In this document: one piece after another, positions 17,658 through 26,573 of the stretch | How positions within the stretch are numbered: position 1 is the stretch's first letter | How the letters are laid out: each line of letters opens with the position of its first letter | From: Agrobacterium vitis | GTDB lineage: Bacteria; Pseudomonadota; Alphaproteobacteria; Rhizobiales; Rhizobiaceae | Assembly (NCBI RefSeq): GCF_013426735.1 | Contig: NZ_AP023273.1 | Span: 248,001 to 312,000 of the forward strand | DNA: 64,000 bases | Direction: 5' to 3' | The notes under the pieces: generated by a model | The model's database searches: none | What the model saw: only the letters and a program-made list of their open reading frames with translations | What the model was told of the DNA's origin: nothing | Made by a program: the position numbers and the translations under genes

Positions 17658-18793
17658 TTGCTATAGGGATCGGCTGCGTCGCGCAGGCCGTCACCAAGGA
17701 AATTGAAGGCTAGGACGACAATGACGATGGCCGCCCCCGGTGCCAGCAACCAGGGTGCCTGCGAGATTGTCCGCAGGTTTTGCGCCTCTTGCAGCAGCAC
17801 ACCCCAGCTGACCACCGGCGGACGCAGGCCAAGGCCAAGAAAGCTCAATGCCGTCTCCCCAAGGATCATGTCCGGCACGGAAAGGGTCAGCGCGGCGATG
17901 ATATAGCTGGTCATCGAAGGCAGCATGTGCCGGGTGATGATCTTCGCTTCAGATGTCCCGCAAAACCGGGCGGCCAGCACGAAATCCTCGTTCTTTACCG
18001 ACAGGAACCGGCCCCGTACGGTGCGGGCCACATAAGTCCAGCCGATCAGCGACAACAGCAGTGTCACGAGGAAATAGACAAACAGCGGGTCCCAGGTGAT
18101 CGGCAGAGCTGCGGCAAGCCCCATCCACAGCGGGATGGTCGGAATACAGCGCAGAAACTCCATGCTCCGCTGGACGATATTGTCGGTGATCCCGCCGAAA
18201 TAGCCCGAAATCGACCCCAATGTCAGCCCGAGAACGAAGCTGACGGCAACGCCAATCAACCCGACCGATAGCGAAATGCGCCCGCCATAGATCAGCCGCG
18301 ACAGCACATCGCGTCCCAGCGTATCGGTGCCGAGCAGGTTGATCTTGTCCTGCCCCGCAGCACCAAACAGACGCAGGTTCCCCTCGATCAGGCCCCAGAA
18401 TCGATAGGTCTGTCCCCGGACGAAAAATCGGATTGGCACGATCTTCGACGTATCCGGCTTGTACATCGGCTTCAAGGTTACGGGATCGCGGGTGCGGGTC
18501 GTCGCATAGACGAAGGGACCGTGGAAATTTCCTTCCTCGTCAAACAGATGCAGTGCCTGGGGCGGCAGCAATGTCGTACGGGCATTGCCCTGGAATGCAT
18601 CATAGGGCGCCGTGAATTCGGCTAGTCCGGTGACCAGATAGGCCAGGATGAGGATAATCCCCGAAACCATCGCCACTTTATGGCGCTTGAAGCGCCACCA
18701 CATCAATTGCCGGGGGCTGGCCTGGTAGAGTTTTTCCGCGCGCCCCGCCTCGGGTCGGGCCTCATCCATGTCGTTGAGCGTTACATTGGTCAT
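17654..18793 (-). CDS. ABC transporter permease, DppC/OppC-like
   Basis: This 379-residue inner-membrane permease has an N-terminal OppC-type helix, a long periplasmic loop of about 100 residues (70-170) and a six-helix BPD transport core with the EAA loop (AARFCGTSEAKIITRHMLPS). The extra-long loop after helix 1 is larger than in dipeptide permeases and is seen in family-5 systems for oligosaccharides and other large substrates. It starts nine bases after the DppB-like gene. Confidence 0.9.
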   Translation of the reverse strand: MTNVTLNDMDEARPEAGRAEKLYQASPRQLMWWRFKRHKVAMVSGIILILAYLVTGLAEFTAPYDAFQGNARTTLLPPQALHLFDEEGNFHGPFVYATTRTRDPVTLKPMYKPDTSKIVPIRFFVRGQTYRFWGLIEGNLRLFGAAGQDKINLLGTDTLGRDVLSRLIYGGRISLSVGLIGVAVSFVLGLTLGSISGYFGGITDNIVQRSMEFLRCIPTIPLWMGLAAALPITWDPLFVYFLVTLLLSLIGWTYVARTVRGRFLSVKNEDFVLAARFCGTSEAKIITRHMLPSMTSYIIAALTLSVPDMILGETALSFLGLGLRPPVVSWGVLLQEAQNLRTISQAPWLLAPGAAIVIVVLAFNFLGDGLRDAADPYSK

Positions 18794-18802
18794 GGTCTGC
18801 TC

Positions 18803-19789
18803 CTATCGGTAGCGGATGCGCGGATCGGAGATCGCCAGCAGGATATCGGACACAATGGTGCCGAGGATCGTGAAGACGCCGAGAATGAGGATGAAGCTTC
18901 CCGACAGATACATATCCTGGCTTTGCAGCGCGCGCAGCAGCAGCGGTCCGGTGGTCGGCAGGTTCAGGACCACGGATGTGATGACATCCCCGGAAATCAG
19001 CGCAGGCAGCGCCCAGCCGATTGTGGAAATGAACGGATTGAGCGCCACCCGCACCGGATAGCGCCAGATAACGCTCCATTCCGTCAGGCCCTGCGCCATC
19101 GCGGTTTCGACATAGGGCTTGTTCAGTTCGTCCAGCATATTGGCGCGCACAATGCGGATCAGGCCAGCCGCACCGCTGGTCGAAAGCACCAGCAGCGGAA
19201 TCCACAGATGGCCAAGCATGTCGATGACCTTGGCAAGGCTCCAGGGCGCATCCTGCATCTGTGGCGAAAACAACCCGCCGACATTCATGCCCATCCAGGA
19301 ATAGGCCAACCACATCAGGATCAGGGCCGAGAGGAATTCCGGAAAGCCTCGGCCGAGAAAGCCGAAAACGGTGAAGAAATAGTCAAGGAACGAGTATTGG
19401 CGTGCAGCCGCATAGACACCAATCGGGATGGCGATCACCCAGGTCAGCAACAGCGATGAAAAGGAGATTGCCAGCGTCAAGGCCAACCGGCCCCAAATCA
19501 GGTTTGAGACCGGCTGATTGTAGGTCAAGGAGGTGCCGAAATCGCCGTGCAGAACGATATTGCCGATCCACTGCGAATATTGCTCATACATCGGACGATC
19601 CAGTCCGAGTTGATGGCGCAACCGTTCCTCGGTGCCGTCAGGCGGGGTGTCGCCATTCGCCCGCATTTCCGCGACAAGCGCTGTGGCGTAATCACCCGGA
19701 GGCAGCTGGATGACCGTGAAGGCGGCGATGGAAACCAGGAACAGCATGGGAATGGCCCAGGCAAACCGGTTCAGGATATAGGATGTCAT
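18803..19789 (-). CDS. ABC transporter permease, DppB/OppB-like
   Basis: This 328-residue inner-membrane permease opens with the typical DppB helix (YILNRFAWAIPMLFLVSIAA) followed by a periplasmic region carrying the LGLDRPMYEQY motif and by the BPD permease core with an EAA-like loop (ETAMAQGLTEWSVIWRYPV). It forms the channel with the DppC-like subunit. A bulged hairpin in the 94-base gap separates it from the upstream binding-protein gene. Confidence 0.92.
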   Translation of the reverse strand: MTSYILNRFAWAIPMLFLVSIAAFTVIQLPPGDYATALVAEMRANGDTPPDGTEERLRHQLGLDRPMYEQYSQWIGNIVLHGDFGTSLTYNQPVSNLIWGRLALTLAISFSSLLLTWVIAIPIGVYAAARQYSFLDYFFTVFGFLGRGFPEFLSALILMWLAYSWMGMNVGGLFSPQMQDAPWSLAKVIDMLGHLWIPLLVLSTSGAAGLIRIVRANMLDELNKPYVETAMAQGLTEWSVIWRYPVRVALNPFISTIGWALPALISGDVITSVVLNLPTTGPLLLRALQSQDMYLSGSFILILGVFTILGTIVSDILLAISDPRIRYR

Positions 19790-19846
19790 CGCGTCCTCTC
19801 GACAGTTGGCACCGTTCGGTCACGCCCCGGCGGAAAAACCCGGCAA

Positions 19847-19880
19847 GGCAGCGGCCTGCACAGGGCAGGCCACCGCTGCC
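19847..19880 (-). promoter_or_regulatory. Intercistronic hairpin after binding-protein gene
   Basis: GGCAGCGGCCTG (19847-19858) pairs with CAGGC (19866-19870) plus CGCTGCC (19874-19880), with a three-base bulge. It lies between the binding-protein stop and the first permease start and has no T-run, so it is more likely an mRNA-stability or partial-termination element than a full terminator. Confidence 0.6.
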
Positions 19881-19883
19881 CGA

Positions 19884-21785
19884 TCACTTCTTGAAGTAGA
19901 GTTGGGCGGGAATGGCGTTGCCTTCATTGCGCAGCGCCTCTTCATTGGTCATCACATCGGGGAAATTGCCGATCTTGTTGCTGACCACGAAGGGCGTCAC
20001 GGATTCGCCGACGATACCGATCATCCAGACATTAGCCTTCATCACATCGATCATCTCTTTCATGTGCTGATTGGCTTCGTCCATGGTCTTGGAGCTTGCC
20101 GCCGCCGTCCAGGCTGCAAATAGCTTGCGGATCGGATGGTCCTTCGGCGGTTCCGTGCCGCTCTTGCCATTGGAATTATACCATTCGAAATAGGCGTTGG
20201 CGTAGGATTCCCGGCCAAGCAGCAGGGTCGGATCGGCCTGCGGCATTAGCAAGCGGTCGGCATAGGCGGTGATAATGTCGAAATCGCCAGTCTTGATGTG
20301 CTGAAGGCTGGCGGTTTCATCGACGGAGCGGATCAGCCCTTCGATACCGATCTGCTGCCAGCCCTGGCGGATCACCTCGACCATCTCAGGCGGGATGTTC
20401 TCATCGATGGTCTGGATCACCAGGCTGAGTCGCTTGCCGTCCGGCCCGGTGCGGAACCCGTCGGCACCCTTTTTCAGGCCGATCTCATCCAGCAGCGTAT
20501 TGGCGCGGTCCACGTCGAGAGCTGTCCATTTGGTCTCGAATTCCGGATCGTAATAGGGAGAGCTTTTGGCAGGCGCCGCTGCCCTTGGCACGGCCAGGCC
20601 GGAAAACACGGTTTCGTTGACCGCTTCACGATCGATGGAGATACTGAGCGCTTCACGGAACCGGATATCGTCGAACAGCTTGCGCTTCACCTCGTCCGTA
20701 TCGTTGATATTGGGAATGATCGCCAGGTTTTCGCCGCTCTTCCAAGGGTGAACGGTGTAATTGCCAGCCTTTTCATTCTCTTTAAGCAGCGGGTAATCCC
20801 GCGCCTCGACAAACCGCGACTGGAAGTCGATCTGGCCCTGGACGATCATCAGGCCAACCGCCTGATGATCCTGAAAGAGCTTTGCTTCGATCCGGTCGAT
20901 ATAGGGAAGCTGGTTTCCGGCCTTGTCGGTTGCCCAGTAATAGGGATTACGCTCGAAAACAATGGTGCTGGCCGGTGGCGGCGTCACCACCTTCCAGGCG
21001 GTTACGACAGGCAGATCCGGGTTCAGCCACCAGGCCTGGATCACGCCCTTCAGATCCCAGAGCGCCCGCCAGTTGGGAACACCCTTGGCCTTGACGATGG
21101 CATCCAGCTCTGCCGGCGTGCTGTATTTCGGCAGAAATTTCTTCAGATAATGGGCTGGCTGGATAAAGCTTGGCTTGTCGAGGCCCGGCCATCCCGTCGA
21201 TTGAACCGCCAGAACATAGGGAAACAGCGCATAAGGCTGGGCGAAGCTGACCTTGAACGTATGCGCATCGACAATATCAAGCTTCATCGGCTTGCCGCCG
21301 GAAAACAGGAAGCCGGGAGGGCTGGGATTGAGATCGGTATTGAGGAACAGATCCTCATACCAGAATTTCACATCTTCCGTTGTGACCGGCACGCCATCGG
21401 ACCATTTCATGCCATCGAGCAGCGTGAAGGTAAATTCGGTGGAATCGGCATTGGCCGACCAGCTTTCAACGAAACGCTGCACCAGATCGACCTTGCCGTC
21501 GGACGATTGCTGCAACTTCAAGGCGCGTTCTTCAATCAGCTTGGTGGAACCCATGCGGTCGCCGATGCCGCTATAGGCGCGCCGGAGCGTGCCGCCATAG
21601 GTGCCGATCTCGTTATAAACAGGGATTATGGCGGGCTTCTTGGGAAGGCGCTGTTCGACCGGCGGGAGCTTGCCCGCATCGACCTGGCTCTTCAGCATCG
21701 GCGCCTCGCCGAACGCATAGGCATTGCTCAGCGACAGCATGACGCCAAACCCACCGCCAACCCATTTCAAAACGCTTTTCTGCAT
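19884..21785 (-). CDS. ABC transporter substrate-binding protein, family 5
   Basis: This 633-residue secreted protein has a signal peptide ending near SNAYAFGE and the SBP_bac_5 pattern of peptide/oligosaccharide-binding proteins (TLLDGMKWSDGVPVTTEDV; YPLL; RFREALSISIDREAV). It is longer than the roughly 530 residues of dipeptide-binding proteins, which matches members that bind oligosaccharides. The divergent ROK-family and glycosidase genes beginning at 22288 support a carbohydrate ligand, but this is inference. It is the first gene of the operon ending at 15583. Confidence 0.9.
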   Translation of the reverse strand: MQKSVLKWVGGGFGVMLSLSNAYAFGEAPMLKSQVDAGKLPPVEQRLPKKPAIIPVYNEIGTYGGTLRRAYSGIGDRMGSTKLIEERALKLQQSSDGKVDLVQRFVESWSANADSTEFTFTLLDGMKWSDGVPVTTEDVKFWYEDLFLNTDLNPSPPGFLFSGGKPMKLDIVDAHTFKVSFAQPYALFPYVLAVQSTGWPGLDKPSFIQPAHYLKKFLPKYSTPAELDAIVKAKGVPNWRALWDLKGVIQAWWLNPDLPVVTAWKVVTPPPASTIVFERNPYYWATDKAGNQLPYIDRIEAKLFQDHQAVGLMIVQGQIDFQSRFVEARDYPLLKENEKAGNYTVHPWKSGENLAIIPNINDTDEVKRKLFDDIRFREALSISIDREAVNETVFSGLAVPRAAAPAKSSPYYDPEFETKWTALDVDRANTLLDEIGLKKGADGFRTGPDGKRLSLVIQTIDENIPPEMVEVIRQGWQQIGIEGLIRSVDETASLQHIKTGDFDIITAYADRLLMPQADPTLLLGRESYANAYFEWYNSNGKSGTEPPKDHPIRKLFAAWTAAASSKTMDEANQHMKEMIDVMKANVWMIGIVGESVTPFVVSNKIGNFPDVMTNEEALRNEGNAIPAQLYFKK

Positions 21786-22069
21786 CGAACTTCCTCCTGA
21801 TGGCCGCCGGTGAACGCAAGCTTTGGTTCACGCAATTGCACGGGCCGGTTTCACCTTGCTGTTCCCTTGCAGGTGAGACGGCGAATGATGGGAAATACAG
21901 CGCCATGCGGTCACCACATCCACAAAATCGCTGTAGCATTTTCTTTCGCCTGCATAATCTCCCGCTCGAATCCTGAAGACCCGACGCAATCATGCAGTAT
22001 GTCATCGTCTTGTCCGGACACCTCCGCCAGGCAAAACCGGATCACAAACGCCCTGGAACTTCTTAATTG

Positions 22070-22088
22070 GTTCGTTGACATGACGAAC
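22070..22088. promoter_or_regulatory. Putative operator 1, GTTCG-N9-CGAAC
   Basis: GTTCGTTGACATGACGAAC is an inverted repeat whose arms are identical to those of the site at 22251-22269; the two sites match at 14 of 19 bases. Two copies in one divergent region suggest binding by a dimeric repressor, possibly with looping. Confidence 0.6.
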
Positions 22089-22222
22089 GAAATAGGATTT
22101 GCCGTTATGTGTCAAGCGAATTCGTGGAGCGGCGTGAAAGCCCGCCAACCAGCGCGATTGCATTGGTCGGGTCGAGATTTGAGTGGCAACCAGGCGATGT
22201 CCTGCCTCTTAGCGAGAGAGAC

Positions 22223-22249
22223 TTGACAGGGCAAATATCACCTCATAAT
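22223..22249 (+). promoter_or_regulatory. Putative sigma-70 promoter for the ROK-family gene
   Basis: TTGACA (22223-22228) is followed after 15 bases by CATAAT (22244-22249). Spacing is shorter than the ideal 17. It ends just before operator 2, the classical position for repression of transcription start. Confidence 0.5.
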
Positions 22250-22250
22250 A

Positions 22251-22269
22251 GTTCGTCAACACACCGAAC
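22251..22269. promoter_or_regulatory. Putative operator 2, GTTCG-N9-CGAAC
   Basis: GTTCGTCAACACACCGAAC overlaps the expected transcription start of the rightward genes and shares both 5-base arms with operator 1. The regulator that binds it is not identified; no repressor with a helix-turn-helix is encoded next to it. Confidence 0.6.
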
Positions 22270-22287
22270 AAAACAGGAAATGCAATT

Positions 22288-23304
22288 GTGCCCAACTCGG
22301 CGAAGCATTTGCTAACCACCGAAAGCTCCCGCGAAAACGCTAGGGGGCGTGACCGGGTCTCTGGCCGCAGCCTCGGCAATGGGTGGGTTATCGGCATCGA
22401 CCTTGGCGGCACAAAAATTCTGGCCGGTATTGCCCGTACCCAGGAACAGATCATTGCCACACGCGAAGAGCCCACCCAGCACGGTGAAGATGCACCTGTT
22501 CTCGCGCAAATGGCAAGACTGATTACGGCTCTCCTGTCGGACGCCGGTGCGTTGGCGCAAGAGTTGGACAATGTCGTGATTGGCGTTCCGAGCGCCGTCG
22601 ATCCTCAAACCGGCCTCTCGTCGCTTTCTCCCAATCTGGCTCTGCCGGTTGACCGTCCCCTCGCGGACCTGATGTCGCGCTTCGTTTCCTGCCCGGTGAC
22701 GGTGGAAAATGATGTCAATCTCGCGGCCTATGGCGAAGCATGGGCAGGTGCGGGTCAAGGGCTTGGCTCACTTGTATTCGTTTCGTTCGGAACCGGCGTT
22801 GGCATGGGCATTGTCCTGGATGGAGAGCCCTGGCGTGGGGCGGCTGGCCGGGCTGGCGAAATTGCCTACCTGCCTGTGGGCGCGGCACCTCATGAGACAG
22901 CCCCCTTGTCGGAAAACGGACTTTACGAGGATGGCGTCGGCACCAGCGGCATCCGCCAAAGGTTCGCAACAGACGGCGAGACCGTTGCCGAACTGTTTTC
23001 GCTGGCACGATCAGGCAATAAACAGGCCCGGTCTGCTATCGATAGCGTGGCAAAACAGGCATCGATCGGTATCGCCGCCGTGCATGCGCTGCTGGACCCG
23101 GCAGTCACGGTGATTGGCGGCGGCATCGGCTCCCAGCCAGAATTCTTCACGCTTCTACAGGCGCATCTGCAACCCTTGCTGCCCTTCGAAAGCCCGTTGA
23201 AACAAAGCAAGCTCGGTGTGCAGGCAGGGATGATTGGCGCTGTGGCGCTGGCCTTGAAAAACCGCGTCCCGCATCCCGGACAATCCGATGCGAAAAACCT
23301 ATAA
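22288..23304 (+). CDS. ROK-family protein (sugar kinase-like) lacking the zinc motif
   Basis: The protein has 338 residues from the GTG at 22288, with AGGAA eight bases upstream. An N-terminal tail of about 30 residues precedes the phosphate-1 motif IGIDLGGTK (36-43); ENDVNLAAYGEA and the ROK signature region (FGTGVGMGIVLDG...GRAGEIAY) follow. There is no winged-helix domain, so it is a kinase-like ROK rather than a NagC-type repressor. The zinc-binding CxCG-type cluster expected after GRAGE is absent, which makes catalytic function uncertain. It overlaps no neighbour and is followed 16 bases later by the glycosidase gene. Confidence 0.85.
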   Translation: MPNSAKHLLTTESSRENARGRDRVSGRSLGNGWVIGIDLGGTKILAGIARTQEQIIATREEPTQHGEDAPVLAQMARLITALLSDAGALAQELDNVVIGVPSAVDPQTGLSSLSPNLALPVDRPLADLMSRFVSCPVTVENDVNLAAYGEAWAGAGQGLGSLVFVSFGTGVGMGIVLDGEPWRGAAGRAGEIAYLPVGAAPHETAPLSENGLYEDGVGTSGIRQRFATDGETVAELFSLARSGNKQARSAIDSVAKQASIGIAAVHALLDPAVTVIGGGIGSQPEFFTLLQAHLQPLLPFESPLKQSKLGVQAGMIGAVALALKNRVPHPGQSDAKNL

Positions 23305-23320
23305 CAGACAGGGGAGAGAC

Positions 23321-25066
23321 ATGGATAAAGCCAAGGCAAAGGCACGGCCAGACGGACTTGTCGAAAGCGAATTGCCCCTGCAATTGGCGTTCATGGCACC
23401 GCGCCTGCAAGGTGATTTTCTGCCGGAAGGACGGCTTGAACTGTCACTCTGGGGTTGCGGCCGGATCGCAAACATCGCCCTTCACCCTTGGACCGGGCCG
23501 TTCATCTACGCGCCGAACCAAATGACTGGCAAAGACCATGGCCTCTATGTCGCCCAATCCGCCCCGGTCCTGGTGCTGACCGGCAGCCATTTAAAATCCG
23601 CACGCCCGGCCCGCCGCTGCGCCTGGTGGGGCACGCTGACCAAGCCGGAAAAAGTGACGCGCAGCGGGGCAAGGCGGATCATCCGTACACCATGGGGCGT
23701 GGCCATTGTCGAAGACAAAGGCGACGGCGTGATCGTCATTGCCGCAGGTGCCAGCGACGCGGAAGCCGAACGGGGCATGGCCCTGCCCGTTGAGACGATC
23801 ATCGCCGAGAGCAAAGCGCATGTCACGCGCTGCGACCTGCTGCCCCAAGCCCCACCGTTGATGCGCAGCATGGCAATCCAGAGCGCCCACGCCTCGCTCT
23901 CCAGCATTCGCCGTGCCGAAGACGGTTCCTTTCTGGGGCTTGCCGCAGGCCAGGCCTATAGCGCCCCGACCCGCACCTATTACCGCGACGGCTACTGGAC
24001 CTTGCAGGCCCTGCTGCATCTGGAACCGGAGGCCGTCCGTGGCCAGATCGACCTGCTGGCAACCGGTATCCAGCCCGATGGCGAAAGCCCGAGCGGCGTC
24101 ATTCTGACCGGTCCGAAACAGGGCGAGGAGTGGGAGAAATTCCGCACGACGTCTGATGACTACAAGATGGAACATCTGCGGCGCACCGATTGGTGGAGCG
24201 ATCATTTCGACAGTCCGCTGTTCTTCATCCTGACGATTGGCGATTATATCCGCACCACCGGCGACACAACCGTCCTTACCCGTCACTGGAAAACCATCGA
24301 AGCGATTTTCCGCCGCTATCAGGGCTTCGACACGGCTGGAAACGGCTTGCCCATCAAGCCACGGCACGACCGTGACTGGGCCGACAATGTCTATCGCCAT
24401 GGCTATGTCGCCTATGATCTCGGGCTCTGGCTCGGCGCGCTGGATGCGATTGCTAAATTCGGCATTCATCAGGACGAGGCTTTGGCCAAAGAGGCAAAGC
24501 AGACGGCAATCACCGCCCGCGCATCGCTGGACGAAGCGCTTCTCACCCCCCATGGCTGGTATGCCGATTACGGCCTGAAAAGCGATTTCGTCGAAGATCA
24601 CCTGACACTCGACAGCCTGACGCTCCTGCGGTTCGATGCCGTTTCGGATCAACGCGCCAAAACCGTGCTTGACCATGTCGCCGCCCTGCTGGAAACCCGC
24701 AACAATGCCCGCCAGCCCTATGGCGACTGGGGTGTGATGTGCGCCTGGCCGCCCTTCAAGCGACCCGCTGATACCCGCGCCAAGTCCGCCTTTGCCTATC
24801 GCTATCACAATGGGTCCGACTGGCCCTATCTTTCCGGTCTCTATGCCGAACAGCGGCTAAAATATGGGATGGATGGCTGGGATTATCCGATGCTGCGCTG
24901 GTGGCAGACCAGCCTTGAAAACGGCTGGATCGGCTCGGTCGAGTATTTCTCACCGCCCTTCGGGCGCGGTTCGCTGCTTCAGGGCTGGACCGGCATGCAC
25001 GCCGCCGCCATCCTGCAATACAGACCGCAGGTTGAAGCGGCGATTGCCACTGGCCACATCGCCTGA
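23321..25066 (+). CDS. Six-hairpin (alpha/alpha)6 glycoside hydrolase
   Basis: The ATG at 23321 follows GGGGAGA and gives 581 residues; the longer frame begins inside the ROK gene and has no ribosome binding site. A beta-rich N-terminal domain is followed by an (alpha/alpha)6-barrel with aromatic and acidic motifs (YYRDGYW at 220-226, HDRDWADNVYRHG, RYHNGSDWPYLSGLY) resembling GH63/GH78/amylo-glucosidase-type enzymes. No signal peptide is seen, so it should act on imported oligosaccharides in the cytoplasm. The family number and linkage cannot be fixed from sequence alone. It sits between two ABC importers, either of which could supply its substrate. Confidence 0.8.
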   Translation: MDKAKAKARPDGLVESELPLQLAFMAPRLQGDFLPEGRLELSLWGCGRIANIALHPWTGPFIYAPNQMTGKDHGLYVAQSAPVLVLTGSHLKSARPARRCAWWGTLTKPEKVTRSGARRIIRTPWGVAIVEDKGDGVIVIAAGASDAEAERGMALPVETIIAESKAHVTRCDLLPQAPPLMRSMAIQSAHASLSSIRRAEDGSFLGLAAGQAYSAPTRTYYRDGYWTLQALLHLEPEAVRGQIDLLATGIQPDGESPSGVILTGPKQGEEWEKFRTTSDDYKMEHLRRTDWWSDHFDSPLFFILTIGDYIRTTGDTTVLTRHWKTIEAIFRRYQGFDTAGNGLPIKPRHDRDWADNVYRHGYVAYDLGLWLGALDAIAKFGIHQDEALAKEAKQTAITARASLDEALLTPHGWYADYGLKSDFVEDHLTLDSLTLLRFDAVSDQRAKTVLDHVAALLETRNNARQPYGDWGVMCAWPPFKRPADTRAKSAFAYRYHNGSDWPYLSGLYAEQRLKYGMDGWDYPMLRWWQTSLENGWIGSVEYFSPPFGRGSLLQGWTGMHAAAILQYRPQVEAAIATGHIA

Positions 25067-25260
25067 GACGAGGAGCCATTTGCAATGGCTACTCGGGCTT
25101 ATGGGGCTCCTATTGCCTTCTCCCAGGGCAGCTCTGAATAGCAGGATATATGTCGTCACGATAATATGCCTGCATCTATACGTTGACATCAAGTCGCATA
25201 CTAACATATCACTATCTTCGGGAGCCCTTTCTGAGGGTGGAAATCTGGGAGGATATGTTG

Positions 25261-26436
25261 GTGACGATCAATAGAAGAACATTCATGGGCACGGCTGCTG
25301 GTGTGGCCGGGCTCGGCCTGTTGCCGCGTCTTGGCATAGCGGCCCCCAAACAACCGGCAAGTCCTGTCACGGTTACCGTCGCTGATGTGGCCGGCAATCT
25401 GGCGCTGACCCAGGGCATGTTTGAGAAATATGCCGCGGCAAAGCCGCAATGGGTGTCGCGCTTTGCCTTCACAAAGGCCCCGGCCCCGGAACTGCCATCA
25501 AAGCTCAAGGCGCAGCAGGCAGCCGGAAAAGTCGATATCGACCTGGTACTGACCGGTACGGATGCGCTGGCCGCTGGCCTTTCTCAAGGGCTTTGGGTCG
25601 ATTTGTCCGCCCATAAGGCAGACCTGCCCGATCTTGAGAAAATTCTGCTGCCGCAGGCCTTCAAGATGCAGGCGCTGGCCCAGAACCAGGGCGTCGTCGT
25701 CACCTATTATCCGTCTGGGCCGTTGATCGAATATATGCCTGACAGGGTCAAGCAGGTGCCGGGCACTGCCGAGGAACTGCTGGCCTGGACAAAGGCCAAT
25801 CCCAAGCGCTTCATGTACGCCCGCCCCGCCAATTCCGGCCCAGGCCGGACATTCCTGATGGGCCTTCCTTACCTGCTGGGTGATAAGGACCCGAAAGATC
25901 CGGTCAATGGCTGGGCCAAGACCTGGGATTACCTGAAGGCACTCGGCGAAAACGTCGAATATTACGGCACCGGCACCACGCAGGTGATGAAAGAGCTTGG
26001 TGAAGGTACCCGCGATATCGTCGTCACCACCACCGGCTGGGATATCAATCCCCGCGTGCTCGGCATTGTGCCGGAAGAAGCCAAGGTGGCGACCCTCAAA
26101 GGCTTCCATTGGGTCACCGACGCCCATTACGCCGTCATTCCGAAGGGTGTTTCGGAAGAAAAGCTCGCCGTCCTGCTGGATGTGATCAATTTCATTCTTC
26201 AGCCGCAGCAACAAGCGATTGCCTTTGATGATGGCTATTTCTATCCCGGCCCGGCGGTCAAGGATGTGACGATTTCCATGGCGCCCCAGAAGAGCCAGGA
26301 CGCCATCGCCGAATTTGGCCGCAAGGAATATGACGGCTGGATCGCCAACAACCCGCTTGAAGTCCCGCTCGACCCGTCGAAAATCGTCGATGCCTTCCGC
26401 ATCTGGGACGAAAAAATCGGCGCCGCCAAGGGCTGA
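25261..26436 (+). CDS. ABC transporter substrate-binding protein, family 1, Tat-type signal
   Basis: I prefer the GTG at 25261 because GGGAGG (25247-25252) lies eight bases upstream; the ATG at 25255 is only two bases from it. The 391-residue product starts MTINRRTFMGTAAG, a twin-arginine signal, and continues as an extracellular solute-binding protein of the spermidine/putrescine/iron group. The following ATPase and two permeases complete the importer. A TTGACA at about 25182 may be the -35 of its promoter. The ligand is not assignable; the upstream glycosidase and ROK genes allow a sugar. Confidence 0.85.
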   Translation: MTINRRTFMGTAAGVAGLGLLPRLGIAAPKQPASPVTVTVADVAGNLALTQGMFEKYAAAKPQWVSRFAFTKAPAPELPSKLKAQQAAGKVDIDLVLTGTDALAAGLSQGLWVDLSAHKADLPDLEKILLPQAFKMQALAQNQGVVVTYYPSGPLIEYMPDRVKQVPGTAEELLAWTKANPKRFMYARPANSGPGRTFLMGLPYLLGDKDPKDPVNGWAKTWDYLKALGENVEYYGTGTTQVMKELGEGTRDIVVTTTGWDINPRVLGIVPEEAKVATLKGFHWVTDAHYAVIPKGVSEEKLAVLLDVINFILQPQQQAIAFDDGYFYPGPAVKDVTISMAPQKSQDAIAEFGRKEYDGWIANNPLEVPLDPSKIVDAFRIWDEKIGAAKG

Positions 26437-26442
26437 GCTTTT

Positions 26443-26486
26443 GCCCCGCCGGGCCTTTGCCCCGCAGAGCCTTGGCGCGGCGGGGC
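26443..26486 (+). promoter_or_regulatory. GC-rich intercistronic hairpin after binding-protein gene
   Basis: GCCCCGCCG (26443-26451) and CGGCGGGGC (26478-26486) form a perfect 9-bp stem with a 26-base loop, seven bases after the stop of the binding-protein gene. No T-run follows, suggesting transcript stabilisation or partial termination before the ATPase gene. Confidence 0.6.
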
Positions 26487-26573
26487 CTATACGCAGTCTC
26501 TCACATATTTTTCCCTCGGATCTCCGGGTTCGGGGAAGCTTGCCTATGATTTTTCCGCAGACAGGAGAGTAAC

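Larger units (their letters stand above)
21786..22287. promoter_or_regulatory. Divergent control region between importer operon and ROK/glycosidase genes
   Basis: This 502-base gap has no credible gene. It holds two related 19-base dyads (22070-22088 and 22251-22269) and a sigma-70-like promoter for the rightward genes (22223-22249). The leftward promoter for the gene starting at 21785 must also lie here, but I could not place it. Confidence 0.7.

Noticed and set aside
20298..21800. A 500-codon open frame antisense to the family-5 binding-protein gene
   Set aside because: The opposite strand encodes a full-length binding protein with signal peptide; the antisense frame has no recognisable fold or ribosome binding site.
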